Part shown: positions 54,242-63,997 of the stretch, piece by piece
Layout of the letters: each line of letters begins with the position of its first letter
Numbering within the stretch: the stretch's first letter is position 1
Assembly (NCBI RefSeq): GCF_010093045.1
Contig: NZ_CP048115.1
Location: 3,534,001-3,598,000 of the forward strand
Reading direction: 5' to 3'
From: Mucilaginibacter sp. 14171R-50
GTDB taxonomy: Bacteria; Bacteroidota; Bacteroidia; Sphingobacteriales; Sphingobacteriaceae
Length of the DNA: 64,000 nucleotides
Made by a program: the position numbers and the translations under genes
Notes under the pieces: model-generated
Told to the model about the DNA's origin: nothing
Databases searched by the model: none
Seen by the model: only the letters and a program-made list of their open reading frames with translations

Positions 54242-56740
54242 TTGAAAAAGCTCATTTTACTGGTGTTTTTATGTATTACTATTCCTGCCATCGCTCAAAA
54301 GCAGGGAAATATTTGGTATTTTGGAAATTATGCCGGAGTAGATTTCAATACTTCTCCACCAACTGCTTTAACGGATGGACAACTTTCTACTTGGGAGGGT
54401 TGCGCAACAATTGCCGATGATGACGGTAAATTATTGTTTTATACTGATGGTATTACCGTTTTTACTAAAAATCACGGTAAGATGGTAAATGGCGAGGGCT
54501 TACTAGGCGATCCATCATCTACACAATCAGGCGTTATTATTCAGCACCCTACTAACAAAAATTTGTTTTTCGTATTTAGCATTGCGCTTCAGGGCGGTTC
54601 GCTGTATTATTCTATTGTAGATATTTCCAAACAGGCGGGTGTGGGCGAGGTAATAGAAAAAAATATTTTAATTCTGGAAAAATCTACTGAGAAAATTACT
54701 GCTGTTAAACATAAGAATGGTTCAGATATATGGGTTGTTACACACGAATATTTATCAAATGATTTTTATACCTACTTAATAACAAAAGATGGATTTCAGC
54801 CCAAACCTGTTATCACTTCCGTAGGTACGGTAATGGGTATGAGTTATAGCAGTACAATTGGCTATTTGAAAGCCTCACCCAAGGGTAACAAACTTGCGGC
54901 CGCAATTTATTTTCCTGATAAGCTAACTGAAATTTACGATTTTAATAAAGAAACAGGAGTTGTATCCAATCCGGTAACCCTTACAAACTTTAATGGGTTT
55001 GGTGCATATGGTGTAGAATTTTCGCCTAATGAGAAGTATTTGTATATCACCGAGCATGAGTATTCCCCTCTGAATCTATATCAGGTTAAGTTGCCTGTAA
55101 TCAGTGGCGATATTAAAGACAGGAGCGTATCTATTGCAAAACTTAGTGGTTTAGGGGCCTTACAGTTAGCTTCGGATGGTAAAATATATGTAGACCAGTA
55201 TGGAAGTAGTTATTTACATGCAATAGAAGAACCTAATGAGGAAGGAGCAAATAGTAAATTTCAAAAAAATGCAATATCTCTTAAGGGAAGAACAGCCACC
55301 TATGGTTTACCAACGTTTAATCAAAGTTTTTTCGCCGAAATAGGCTTTTCCAATGCAGGCAATTGTTTAGGAGATATTACTCAATTCAAATTAAAATCAT
55401 CAATTGATAATATTGATAGCTTAAAGTGGGATTTTGCCGATGAGTTGTCTGGTGTTAATAACACATCTAAAGAATATAACCCTAAACATTTATATAAAAA
55501 AGCGGGTACATACAATGTTACTTTAATTGTTTATTATGAGGGGACATCTGCAACTTATAGCAGCAATGTTTCTATATCGGAATTGCCGGTGGCGAAACTT
55601 GGCAAAGACACCACATTGCTTTACGGCCAAACACTTTTACTTGATGCCAAATGGCCCGGCAGTACTTATAAATGGAACACCGGCACCACAGGTCAAACCC
55701 TGCTGGTTACTTCTCCGGGCACTTACAGTGTAGATGTTACCAGCAGCGCGGGGTGCAGCGGTAGCGGAAGTATAAAGGTTAGTTACGATCAGGTAATTGA
55801 CGTAACCCTGCCTGCCGATACTACAATATGTGCTTTTGAAACAATTAAGCTGGATGCTACACTTTCAGGAGGAAGTTACTTATGGTCAAACGGAAGTACG
55901 TCGTCATCAATAATGGTAAGCCAGGAGGGACAATACTCGGTGAAAATAACCAACGCGTATCATAGCCGTGAGAAAACACTCAATATCAATGTTCATTTTT
56001 TCAGGTTCAATCCTATAATGGTAACCAGTGATACGATACTTTGTGAGGCAGGAAGCACAAGCATAAGCGTTGCCGGCGGCAAAAGCGGTGAAAAATATCA
56101 TTGGTTTGATGCCCAACAAAATTTCATTGAAGAAAACTCGGGCACATTGTATACCGGCATCATAAAAAGGGACACTATGCTATTTGTGCAACTTACCAAT
56201 GGCAAGTGTTTGAGCGATCTTCAGCCCGTTCATTTGATATTTGATAAACCTATCGCAACAATATTTAATAAAGATACCGTTATTACCCTTGGTGCGAATG
56301 TTAATTTACAGGGCTCAGGGGCTAAGTATTATCGTTGGCTTCCGGATACCTACCTGGATAACGCAAACATCGCAAACCCGGTATCATCCCCCGGAGACGA
56401 CGTCACCTACCAACTTATAGTATTAAATGATAACGGCTGTAGTGATACCGCCACCGTAACCATACGTGTAAAAAAGAAGGTGCTGATACCTAATACGTTT
56501 ACCCCAAACGGAGATGGTGTTAACGATACCTGGGCTATTAAGTACCTTGACCGTTTGCCAGGGAACCATATGTTTATCTATACCCGGTCAGGCCGGTTGG
56601 TTCGCCAGTTTAAAGGGTATTACAACAGTTGGGACGGTACCAGCAGTAAAGGGGAGCCGTTACCCTCCGGAGTATATTATTATGTATTGGAGATAGATGA
56701 AACCAACAGGCAGTCGGGTTACGTAACGCTGATAAGATAG
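54242..56740 (+). CDS. T9SS type B sorting-domain cell-surface protein
   Basis: 832 residues; starts with TTG at 54242, the only start that keeps the signal peptide KKLILLVFLCITIPAIAQ. Residues about 20-375 look like a beta-propeller (IWYFGNYAGVDFNTSPPTALTDGQLSTWEGCATI is a common start in gliding-motility linked proteins), then a PKD domain (DNIDSLKWDFADE ... YNPKHLYKKAGTYNVTLIVYY, about 385-450), Ig-like repeats, and a C-terminal gliding-motility type-B domain (IPNTFTPNGDGVNDTWAI ... GVYYYVLE). Exported by Sec, then through the type IX system to the surface. Confidence 0.92.
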   Translation: MKKLILLVFLCITIPAIAQKQGNIWYFGNYAGVDFNTSPPTALTDGQLSTWEGCATIADDDGKLLFYTDGITVFTKNHGKMVNGEGLLGDPSSTQSGVIIQHPTNKNLFFVFSIALQGGSLYYSIVDISKQAGVGEVIEKNILILEKSTEKITAVKHKNGSDIWVVTHEYLSNDFYTYLITKDGFQPKPVITSVGTVMGMSYSSTIGYLKASPKGNKLAAAIYFPDKLTEIYDFNKETGVVSNPVTLTNFNGFGAYGVEFSPNEKYLYITEHEYSPLNLYQVKLPVISGDIKDRSVSIAKLSGLGALQLASDGKIYVDQYGSSYLHAIEEPNEEGANSKFQKNAISLKGRTATYGLPTFNQSFFAEIGFSNAGNCLGDITQFKLKSSIDNIDSLKWDFADELSGVNNTSKEYNPKHLYKKAGTYNVTLIVYYEGTSATYSSNVSISELPVAKLGKDTTLLYGQTLLLDAKWPGSTYKWNTGTTGQTLLVTSPGTYSVDVTSSAGCSGSGSIKVSYDQVIDVTLPADTTICAFETIKLDATLSGGSYLWSNGSTSSSIMVSQEGQYSVKITNAYHSREKTLNINVHFFRFNPIMVTSDTILCEAGSTSISVAGGKSGEKYHWFDAQQNFIEENSGTLYTGIIKRDTMLFVQLTNGKCLSDLQPVHLIFDKPIATIFNKDTVITLGANVNLQGSGAKYYRWLPDTYLDNANIANPVSSPGDDVTYQLIVLNDNGCSDTATVTIRVKKKVLIPNTFTPNGDGVNDTWAIKYLDRLPGNHMFIYTRSGRLVRQFKGYYNSWDGTSSKGEPLPSGVYYYVLEIDETNRQSGYVTLIR

Positions 56741-56769
56741 GTTAAAGATCGGTTTAACAAATATTTTTA

Positions 56770-58269
56770 TTAAATCAACCCTAACACTTTACTGGTACGC
56801 TCCCTTGTGGCATCAGCCAGGGCTTCGTCATTAATAAGCGACTGCCCGTACGAGGGTATCATCTGTTTGAATTTTTCCTGCCATTCAGCTGTGTTAGCTT
56901 TATTCTTAAAGCATCGGCATATCAGGTCAACCATAATAGGCACCGATGTTGAAGCGCCGGGGGATGCCCCTAACAGAGCCGAGATGCTGCCATCAGCACT
57001 GGTAACTACTTCGGTACCAAATTCAAGCACACCTGTACGCCTCGCATCTTTTTTTATGATCTGTACGCGTTGGCCGGCAACATCCAATACCCATTCATCG
57101 CCCTTTGCTGCGGGAAAGTATTCCTGCAAGGCTTTCAACCTGTCGGCAGGCGATTGCAGCACCTGGCTTATAAGATATTTGGTAAGCGGCCAATTATCGC
57201 GCCCAACAGCAAGCAGTGGTAATATATTATTAAACTTTATGGAGGTAAACAGATCAAGCAACGACCCCTTTTTTAAGAACCGGGTTGAAAACCCTGCGTA
57301 AGGACCAAAAAGCAGCGCCTTTTTCCCGTCGATAATTCTCGTATCCAGGTGCGGAACCGACATTGGCGGCGAACCGACCGAAGCCTTACCGTAAACCTTC
57401 GCAGAATGTTTATTGATAACGTCCTGATTTGTACAAACCAGCCATTGCCCGCTCACCGGGAAACCGCCAAAGCCTTTACTCTCTGGTATGCCTGATTTTT
57501 GTAGCAGGGGCAGGGCACCGCCACCGGCGCCCACAAAAACAAATTTAGCGTCAAGCTTTCGGCTGCTCCCGCTTTTAGCATCGTTAACTTTTATCTGCCA
57601 GGTGTTATCTTTATTACGCTTTATATCATCTACTTCATGATTAAGGCTTAAGGTGACACCGGGCTTTTGTTTTAGCTTGTCAACCAGGCTACGGGTAAGG
57701 GTGCCAAAGTTTACATCGGTACCAATATCCATATATGTAGCCGATACTTTTTGCTCGGGATCGCGATTCTCCATAACCAGCGGCATCCATTTATTAAGCT
57801 GCTCCTTATCTTCAGCATATTGCATCCCCTTAAAAAAGTGATGCTTAACCAATGCGTCACAGCGTTTTTCAAGGTAATCTACATTGTCATTACCCCAAAC
57901 AAAACTTATGTGAGGTACTTTGCTGATAAAGGTTTGCGGTTCGCCAACATAGCCATTCTCTACTAAAAAGGCCCAAAACTGCTTGGTTATTTCAAATTGT
58001 TCGGCAATTTTTATAGCCTTTGTAATTTCAATACTGCCATCCTTGCGTTGTGGGGTGTAGTTAAGTTCACAAAATGCGGAGTGGCCTGTACCGGCATTAT
58101 TCATGGCATCAGAGCTTTCGGCAGCAACGGTATCCAAACGTTCAAAAATCTCGATGGTAAGATCGGGCTGCAGCTGTTTAAGCATTACCCCAAGTGTTGC
58201 GCTCATAATGCCCGCGCCAACTAAAACTACATCAACCGTTGTATTTGAAATATTACTGCCTTTATTCAT
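56770..58269 (-). CDS. mqo: Malate:quinone oxidoreductase
   Basis: 499 residues from ATG 58269; the longer frame adds a non-conserved leader. FAD fold [42 protein letters not shown] (a strong Mqo signature), [13 protein letters not shown], and a late [13 protein letters not shown]. Oxidises malate to oxaloacetate and passes electrons to quinone at the inner membrane, replacing or adding to NAD-malate dehydrogenase. Confidence 0.95.
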   Translation of the reverse strand: MNKGSNISNTTVDVVLVGAGIMSATLGVMLKQLQPDLTIEIFERLDTVAAESSDAMNNAGTGHSAFCELNYTPQRKDGSIEITKAIKIAEQFEITKQFWAFLVENGYVGEPQTFISKVPHISFVWGNDNVDYLEKRCDALVKHHFFKGMQYAEDKEQLNKWMPLVMENRDPEQKVSATYMDIGTDVNFGTLTRSLVDKLKQKPGVTLSLNHEVDDIKRNKDNTWQIKVNDAKSGSSRKLDAKFVFVGAGGGALPLLQKSGIPESKGFGGFPVSGQWLVCTNQDVINKHSAKVYGKASVGSPPMSVPHLDTRIIDGKKALLFGPYAGFSTRFLKKGSLLDLFTSIKFNNILPLLAVGRDNWPLTKYLISQVLQSPADRLKALQEYFPAAKGDEWVLDVAGQRVQIIKKDARRTGVLEFGTEVVTSADGSISALLGASPGASTSVPIMVDLICRCFKNKANTAEWQEKFKQMIPSYGQSLINDEALADATRERTSKVLGLI

Positions 58270-58568
58270 GATATTATTGAATGTAAAGATACATTCAAAT
58301 AAATTATTAGATAGATTAATACCCTGTTGTAAACTAATAAATGATATAGAGGTTACACTAATGCGCAATATGCCCACTCTGTAATGTTGTGTTATACCCC
58401 CTTTTATATGCAGACGCAATTTTAGTAAAAAATATTGCAAAATCACCCATTAAACCCCTGCTAAATACAATAACGGTACAAATTTTATATAGAACCACTT
58501 ACCACACAACCTTAAGCATGTAAACACAAAATACCGCTAACGGTGTTTAACGTTAAACAGCCACCATC

Positions 58569-59087
58569 ATGAAAAAGCCAATACTGATAATAGGTTTATC
58601 ACTATGTATAGCAAGTATATCGTGCAATAACCATAAAGCCAAACCGGTTTCTAACGATATCGCTAAAACCGCCGTTACCGTAAATGGCAAAAAGGACAGT
58701 GTAATAAACAATCCACAAAAAAACTATGGCAATGCTACTGTGGCGGAGCCTTGTGTTAAATGCCTGTTAGATATCATTCAAAAAACAACAGATTACAAAA
58801 GCCTTGTCGCATCACGACAGGCGAAAGACATTACCTACAAGGTAAACTGGGTTGAAAGCTCGCAGCCGCAGGATACTACCAATAAGCGCCCGGCCACCAA
58901 TGGCTTAAAGGTGGATATTATGGAAAAAAGTGCGCGGGATCCCAAAATCGCTTCATTTATTTACGACAATAGCTCGTCTAAACTTTTTTTTGAGGTAAAT
59001 AAAGGAAAAACTGAAGTAAAAGTTGATAACCCGGGCTTAAAGATGATTAGGCAAAAGTGCTTTTGGAATGTTGCTTCGAGTAATTGA
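58569..59087 (+). CDS. Small lipoprotein of unknown function
   Basis: 172 residues. Lipobox SISC (Cys20) after a hydrophobic segment (ILIIGLSLCIAS). The mature part has an APCVKCLLDIIQKT-like region with a C-x-x-C pair (PCVKCL, about residues 62-66) and a C-terminal Cys (KCFWN), so a disulfide or metal site is possible. No family recognised. Divergent from mqo across a 299-base gap that shows no clear promoter. Confidence 0.7.
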   Translation: MKKPILIIGLSLCIASISCNNHKAKPVSNDIAKTAVTVNGKKDSVINNPQKNYGNATVAEPCVKCLLDIIQKTTDYKSLVASRQAKDITYKVNWVESSQPQDTTNKRPATNGLKVDIMEKSARDPKIASFIYDNSSSKLFFEVNKGKTEVKVDNPGLKMIRQKCFWNVASSN

Positions 59088-59111
59088 TGTAACTTATCGC
59101 CACAAGATAAC

Positions 59112-59145
59112 CGGGGGAGCAGCAAATAGTTCCCCCGCTTTTTTA
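59112..59145 (+). terminator. Terminator of the lipoprotein gene
   Basis: CGGGGGA/TCCCCCG stem (59112-59118 with 59131-59137) followed by CTTTTTTATTT. Confidence 0.85.
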
Positions 59146-59283
59146 TTTCATAATTTTCGGTTGAAAAGGTTATAATGCGAACATAAAATCCTCTCAATTG
59201 CGCATTTTGACTCTTAAAATTTGATTTAGTTGTTAATTTTTATAAAATTTATCAACAATTATATGAATTTTATAAAAATAATT

Positions 59284-59291
59284 TAAATTCG
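59284..59291 (+). promoter_or_regulatory. Candidate -7 box of glutamine synthetase II
   Basis: TAAATTCG, same as at trxB, 70 bases before the start codon; the -33 region (near 59260) is AT-rich without a clear TTTG. Confidence 0.35.
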
Positions 59292-59361
59292 CACTGGAAA
59301 TGTAAATGATATTGCAATTAACGATAATAAAAAACTTAAAAATTCAAACTAATCATTAAAA

Positions 59362-60372
59362 ATGGCAACTAAACTTGAGTACATCTGGCTTGACGGCTAT
59401 AAACCTACACAAAGCCTGCGCAGTAAAACAAAAATTGTTAAATCTTTTAGCGGTAAAGTAGAAGATTTGGATAACTGGAGCTTTGATGGTTCGTCAACAG
59501 AGCAGGCACCGGGCGGTTCTTCAGATTGCGTTTTAAAACCGGTTTACGTTTGCCCGGATCCGCAACGTAAAGATGCATACCTGGTTATGTGCGAGGTTTT
59601 AGATTCAAAAGGGCAGCCACATGAGTCGAACGGACGCGCTTTGATCGAAGATGATGACAATGATTTTTGGTTTGGATTTGAGCAGGAGTACTTTTTATGG
59701 GATCCTGAAACAAATAAACCGCTTGGTTTTCCTAAAGGTGGTTACCCAGGACCGCAAGGCCCATACTACTGCTCGGTAGGTGCTAACAATGCATTTGGTC
59801 GTGACATTGTAGAGGAGCACTTAGACGCTTGTTTAGAAGCAGGCTTAAACGTTGAAGGTATTAATGCTGAGGTGGCTGCCGGTCAGTGGGAGTTTCAGAT
59901 ATTTGCCAAAGGCGCTAAAGAAGCAGGTGACCAAATTTGGGTTGCTCGTTACCTTTTAGAAAGAATAGGCGAAAGCTACGGTGTAGCTATAAACTGGCAT
60001 TGCAAACCGTTAGGTACCTTAGATTGGAATGGGTCTGGTATGCATGCTAACTTTTCAAATAGCACTTTACGTACAGCAAACAGCAAAGAAACATTTACCG
60101 CAATTTGCGAAGCATTCCGCCCGGCGGTTGATGAGTGTGTTGCAGTTTACGGTGCCCATAACGAGTTGCGCTTAACAGGTAAACACGAAACCGCTTCGAT
60201 AACCGATTTCAGCTATGGTGTATCTGACCGCGGAGCTTCTATCCGTATCCCGTTATATACTGTTGATCATGACTGGAGCGGTTATCTTGAAGATCGCCGC
60301 CCTAACTCGGCTGCCGATCCTTATAAAGTAGCGGCTGTTATTATAAAGACTGTGAAGTCTGCTAAAATATAA
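59362..60372 (+). CDS. Glutamine synthetase, type II (eukaryote-like)
   Basis: 336 residues, the short GSII form. Makes glutamine from glutamate, ammonia and ATP. YIWLDGY, NWSFDGSSTEQAPG (ATP-side loop), FGFEQEYFLWD (E-x-E metal site), GINAEVAAGQWEFQI, NGSGMHANFSN and the Arg-rich RGASIRIP are present, plus VAAGQWEFQ of the second metal site. No adenylylation site loop as in GSI. Monocistronic: own promoter and a strong terminator. Confidence 0.95.
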   Translation: MATKLEYIWLDGYKPTQSLRSKTKIVKSFSGKVEDLDNWSFDGSSTEQAPGGSSDCVLKPVYVCPDPQRKDAYLVMCEVLDSKGQPHESNGRALIEDDDNDFWFGFEQEYFLWDPETNKPLGFPKGGYPGPQGPYYCSVGANNAFGRDIVEEHLDACLEAGLNVEGINAEVAAGQWEFQIFAKGAKEAGDQIWVARYLLERIGESYGVAINWHCKPLGTLDWNGSGMHANFSNSTLRTANSKETFTAICEAFRPAVDECVAVYGAHNELRLTGKHETASITDFSYGVSDRGASIRIPLYTVDHDWSGYLEDRRPNSAADPYKVAAVIIKTVKSAKI

Positions 60373-60387
60373 TCTCGTTATACCCCT

Positions 60388-60424
60388 AAAATCCCCCGGT
60401 GTTAACACCGGGGGATTTTTTTTT
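60388..60424 (+). terminator. Terminator of glutamine synthetase II
   Basis: AAATCCCCCGGTG/CACCGGGGGATTT, 13 bp with a 4-base loop TTAA, then a T-run. Confidence 0.9.
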
Positions 60425-60528
60425 GCATTGATAATTCCTTTAAAGAATGATCAACGCAAACTATACGGCGGTAATTTATGCTACTTATTAGTTATCTTGC
60501 TTAAATTGGCATTTTTATATCATCACCC

Positions 60529-61887
60529 ATGAATCCCGAACAGGCTATAACTTATTTAAGAGAAAATAATGTCAACAAAGTAAAGTTCGCATTTGCTGAT
60601 ATCGATGGTATACTGCGGGGTAAAGTTATCAGCACCCAAAAGTTTATAGATGGCTTACAGCATGGCTACGGTTTTTGTGATGTTGTTTTTGGATGGGACA
60701 GCGGCGATGCAACTTATGACAATGTTAACCTTACCGGCTGGCATAGCGGTTATCCGGATAGGCAGTGTTATGTAGATCTTAGTACTTTCCGTACAGTTCC
60801 GTGGGAAGCGGATATCCCTTTTTTTCTGGCTGATTTCACCGGTCCTAAAGGCGATACTGTCGCAGCTTGTCCGCGTAGCTTGCTGAAACAAATTGCAGGT
60901 GAATGCACAGATATGGGTTACCATGCCGCTTTTACGCAGGAGTTTGAATGGTTCAATTTTAAAGAAACGCCGCAAACGTTACAGCAAAAAAGCTTTACCA
61001 ATCTTGAGCCTTTATCGCCGGGTATGTTTGGTTATTCCATATTGCGCACTTCGCAAAACAATGCGTTTTATTACGATCTTTTTAATTTATTGACTCAATT
61101 TAATATACCGATAGAAGGCCTGCATACCGAAACCGGACCCGGGGTTTACGAAGCCGCTATAACCCACTCCGGCGTTTTAGATGCAGCTGATAAAGCTGTT
61201 TTATTTAAGGCGGCAGTTAAAGATATAGCTGCCAGGCATGGCATAACCGCGTCGTTCATGGCCAAATGGAACCAGAACCTGCCTGGCTGCGGAGGTCACA
61301 TCCACCAAAGCTTATGGAGTAGTGACCAGTCCGATAATTTATTCTATGACAATGGTGATGTCGGCAAAATGAGCGAAACCTTTAAACAATACCTTGCAGG
61401 CCAGTTATATTGTTTGCCGCATTTGCTACCTATGTATGCGCCAACAGTTAATAGTTATAAACGCCTGGTAGAAGGTGCATGGGCTCCAACCACTATAACC
61501 TGGGGTATAGATAACCGCACAACAGCCATGCGTGTTATCAACTCGTCAAAATCGTCCACCCGTTTAGAAACCCGCATCCCCGGTTCCGATACGAATGCCT
61601 ATCTGGCTATAGCCGCTGCGTTGGCGTCAGGCTTATACGGTATTAAAAACAAATTAAAGCTGCATATAACTGCAACTACAGGTAACGGCTATCAGGATAA
61701 AAGCAATGGCGTTCTGCACACCGGTTTGTACGATGCAGCTGTTGCCATGCAAAATTCTAATATTGCCAACGAACTTTTTGGAGAGGGTTTTGTACAGCAC
61801 TTTACCAACACCCGCATATGGGAGCATCGCCAATATGCCAAAAGCGTTAGCGATTGGGAGTTGAAGAGGTATTTTGAAAGTATATAA
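60529..61887 (+). CDS. Glutamine synthetase-family ligase (GSI-like, gamma-glutamyl ligase type)
   Basis: 452 residues. Has the beta-grasp start KVKFAFADIDGILRGKVIS and the GS catalytic core: TQEFEWFNF (E-x-E), GLHTETGPGVYEAAI (metal Glu pair), GCGGHIHQSL (substrate His), VNSYKRLVEGAWAPTTITWGIDNRTTAMRV and RLETRIPGSDTNAYLAIAAALA, all intact. It differs from the housekeeping GS just upstream; proteins of this group join glutamate to an amine such as a polyamine or ethanolamine rather than ammonia. The following kinase and HAD hydrolase genes suggest a small-molecule pathway. Substrate unknown. Confidence 0.88.
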   Translation: MNPEQAITYLRENNVNKVKFAFADIDGILRGKVISTQKFIDGLQHGYGFCDVVFGWDSGDATYDNVNLTGWHSGYPDRQCYVDLSTFRTVPWEADIPFFLADFTGPKGDTVAACPRSLLKQIAGECTDMGYHAAFTQEFEWFNFKETPQTLQQKSFTNLEPLSPGMFGYSILRTSQNNAFYYDLFNLLTQFNIPIEGLHTETGPGVYEAAITHSGVLDAADKAVLFKAAVKDIAARHGITASFMAKWNQNLPGCGGHIHQSLWSSDQSDNLFYDNGDVGKMSETFKQYLAGQLYCLPHLLPMYAPTVNSYKRLVEGAWAPTTITWGIDNRTTAMRVINSSKSSTRLETRIPGSDTNAYLAIAAALASGLYGIKNKLKLHITATTGNGYQDKSNGVLHTGLYDAAVAMQNSNIANELFGEGFVQHFTNTRIWEHRQYAKSVSDWELKRYFESI

Positions 61888-61981
61888 ACTATATTAGCCC
61901 CGTAAATTAAACATCGTAATCGAAAAAAACAGAACAGGACCGTAAATCCTGCAAATAGCTAAAATCAGCTTAATCCCGGTA

Positions 61982-63019
61982 ATGGACTTTCATCTAATTA
62001 TAAAATCGGCCTGGGAAGGCTACGATAAATCAAAAACCATAAGGGATATCGAGGATATCAGCGCTATGGTGTCTACAAACCATGTATACCGCATAACGTT
62101 TGATGACGAAGATATTATTATTGCCAAACTTTCGTTTTTTGGGAAGTTTGAACATTTCAAAGAGGATCATCGTATCATTCAATCCTTATCAAACAATTTA
62201 CTTTACCCGTTCGAGAACCTGTTATCAAAGTCACTCTTGAAGAACAACCGGGTATATGTGTACCGTTATAAACACGGTAAAGATGACGCGTGGGTCGTTT
62301 TTTACAATCCAACCCGCATTTTAAACAGGCTTCCGCGCCGCCTTAACGATGAACAGATAAAAAAGCTGGGTATACAATTAGGTAAATTTCATAAAGCTTG
62401 TTCGCGGGTAAAAAACGTTTTACCTAAATCATCAAAAACATTGCGTACAGATATTTATGATCTGCAGCGGCAGTTGGATAAAAACGGAAGCAAATTTGGC
62501 ACACCCGCCCAGGTTGAACTATTAAAACACCATTGTGAAGAGTTCTTAAAGAACAGATCACGGTACGATATGAAATCTTTCGAGATCATACCGGTTTTTA
62601 TCGATTGGAATATCGGGAACTTTTCGGTGACGCCCGATCTTGAGCTCTACTCGCGCTGGGATTATGATTGGTTCAGGATGAGTTATCGCCTGCTCGATTT
62701 TTACTTTTTTAGCCGTGTAGTATCTGATGCCGGCGATCGCACGGTATTCAGTTATGTGATAGGGCCAATGATGGAGGACAGGTTTATCACCTTTCTGAAA
62801 GAATATCATCGGGTTAACCCTGTAACTGCCGACGAAATACGGTTTTTAAAAGAAGCTTATCGTTTTTTTATCCTTAATTACGTGATTAAAGACGGCAAAT
62901 ACTTTTTTAATGAACAATACGCTAAAAAACTGCAGGCCGAAGCGCTGGAAATATATTTACCATCGGTTGACCGGGAATTTGATGGCGAAAAAATAATTAA
63001 AGCACTGGGGTTGAATTAA
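61982..63019 (+). CDS. Small-molecule kinase, APH/choline-kinase fold
   Basis: 345 residues. Late FIDWNIGNFSVTP corresponds to the Brenner motif (HxDxxxxN, with Asp as base; the preceding His is replaced by Ile/Phe), and RWDYDWFRMSYRLLDFYFF to the metal-binding D-x-D. An N-terminal lobe has VYRITFDDEDIIIAKLSF, with Lys of the ATP-binding strand. No membrane span. It would phosphorylate a small alcohol or amino-sugar. 94 bases after the GS-like gene, same strand. Confidence 0.8.
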   Translation: MDFHLIIKSAWEGYDKSKTIRDIEDISAMVSTNHVYRITFDDEDIIIAKLSFFGKFEHFKEDHRIIQSLSNNLLYPFENLLSKSLLKNNRVYVYRYKHGKDDAWVVFYNPTRILNRLPRRLNDEQIKKLGIQLGKFHKACSRVKNVLPKSSKTLRTDIYDLQRQLDKNGSKFGTPAQVELLKHHCEEFLKNRSRYDMKSFEIIPVFIDWNIGNFSVTPDLELYSRWDYDWFRMSYRLLDFYFFSRVVSDAGDRTVFSYVIGPMMEDRFITFLKEYHRVNPVTADEIRFLKEAYRFFILNYVIKDGKYFFNEQYAKKLQAEALEIYLPSVDREFDGEKIIKALGLN

Positions 63020-63127
63020 AAGTAGATTAACGTTATAAATGTTTATCAAACATTTATATTTTAGCATTTTCCTATAGTACTAAACGTTTGCATACCAATA
63101 TTGCTGCCCGTTAACACAAAAGAGTAA

Positions 63128-63997
63128 ATGAAGCGCATTGAAGATTTTAAATCGATAATTGACCGTTACGAAATTATTTTTTTTGATGCGTTTGGTGTTT
63201 TAAAAACCCATAGCGGCCTGGTCCCGGGCATAGAGCGGACATTTGATTACCTGCTATCACAAAAAAAAGAATACTACATAGTAACCAACGATGCATCGCG
63301 AAGCCCCGGCCAGTTAGCACAATCATATCATGACAAGGGCTTGTATACAGTGACTGCCGACAGGATCATATCCTCGGGCATGCTAACCAAGGAATATCTT
63401 GATCTAAAAGTAAACGATGGCATAGTAGCATATCTGGGTACCGACGATTCTGCACATTACCTGGAAAGCGCCGGATTGGCTACCTTGCCGGTACGCGATA
63501 TCAACAGCACCAATATTGATAAAGTTAATGTGCTGGTTTTTATGGACGATGAAGGCTTCGACTGGTGCGACGACCTGAATAAAACGGTTAACCTGCTGCG
63601 TAAACGCACTATACCGGCTATCGTGGCCAACACTGATTACGCCTATCCGGTATCAAAAAATGATGTAGGCATCGCCATCGGGGGCCTTGCCGGCATGATA
63701 GAAGCTATAGTAGGCAAACAGTTTATTCGTTTTGGCAAGCCCGATTCGCAGATGTTTATGTTTGCTTACGACCTGATACGCGATTACCGCCAGATAAGCA
63801 AAAAACAGATAGTAATGGTCGGCGATACGCTTCAAACCGACATCATCGGAGGTAACAAGTTTGGGCTTGACACGGTATTGGTTTTAACTGGGAATACACA
63901 ACCCGCCGATGCGGACAACCGCATAGCGGCCACCGGCATAGTGCCCACCTACATTTGTAACAGCGCGGTATTAGGGCCGGATGTTTTGGCGTTTTAA
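63128..63997 (+). CDS. HAD-IIA subfamily hydrolase
   Basis: 289 residues, complete (TAA at 63995-63997). IIFFDAFGVLKTHSG is motif I, VTNDASRSPGQLA motif II, the C2-type cap lies at about 85-200, then RFGKPDSQMFMFA (motif III Lys) and VMVGDTLQTDIIGG (motif IV). The second acidic residue of motif I (D-x-D) is Phe, so general acid/base help is changed and classic phosphatase activity is not certain. Last gene seen of the GS-like/kinase/HAD group; more may lie beyond the window. Confidence 0.85.
   Translation: MKRIEDFKSIIDRYEIIFFDAFGVLKTHSGLVPGIERTFDYLLSQKKEYYIVTNDASRSPGQLAQSYHDKGLYTVTADRIISSGMLTKEYLDLKVNDGIVAYLGTDDSAHYLESAGLATLPVRDINSTNIDKVNVLVFMDDEGFDWCDDLNKTVNLLRKRTIPAIVANTDYAYPVSKNDVGIAIGGLAGMIEAIVGKQFIRFGKPDSQMFMFAYDLIRDYRQISKKQIVMVGDTLQTDIIGGNKFGLDTVLVLTGNTQPADADNRIAATGIVPTYICNSAVLGPDVLAF

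Noticed and set aside
56807..57301. 164-residue frame antisense to mqo
   Set aside because: Overlaps conserved mqo sequence; Ser/Leu-rich shadow translation.
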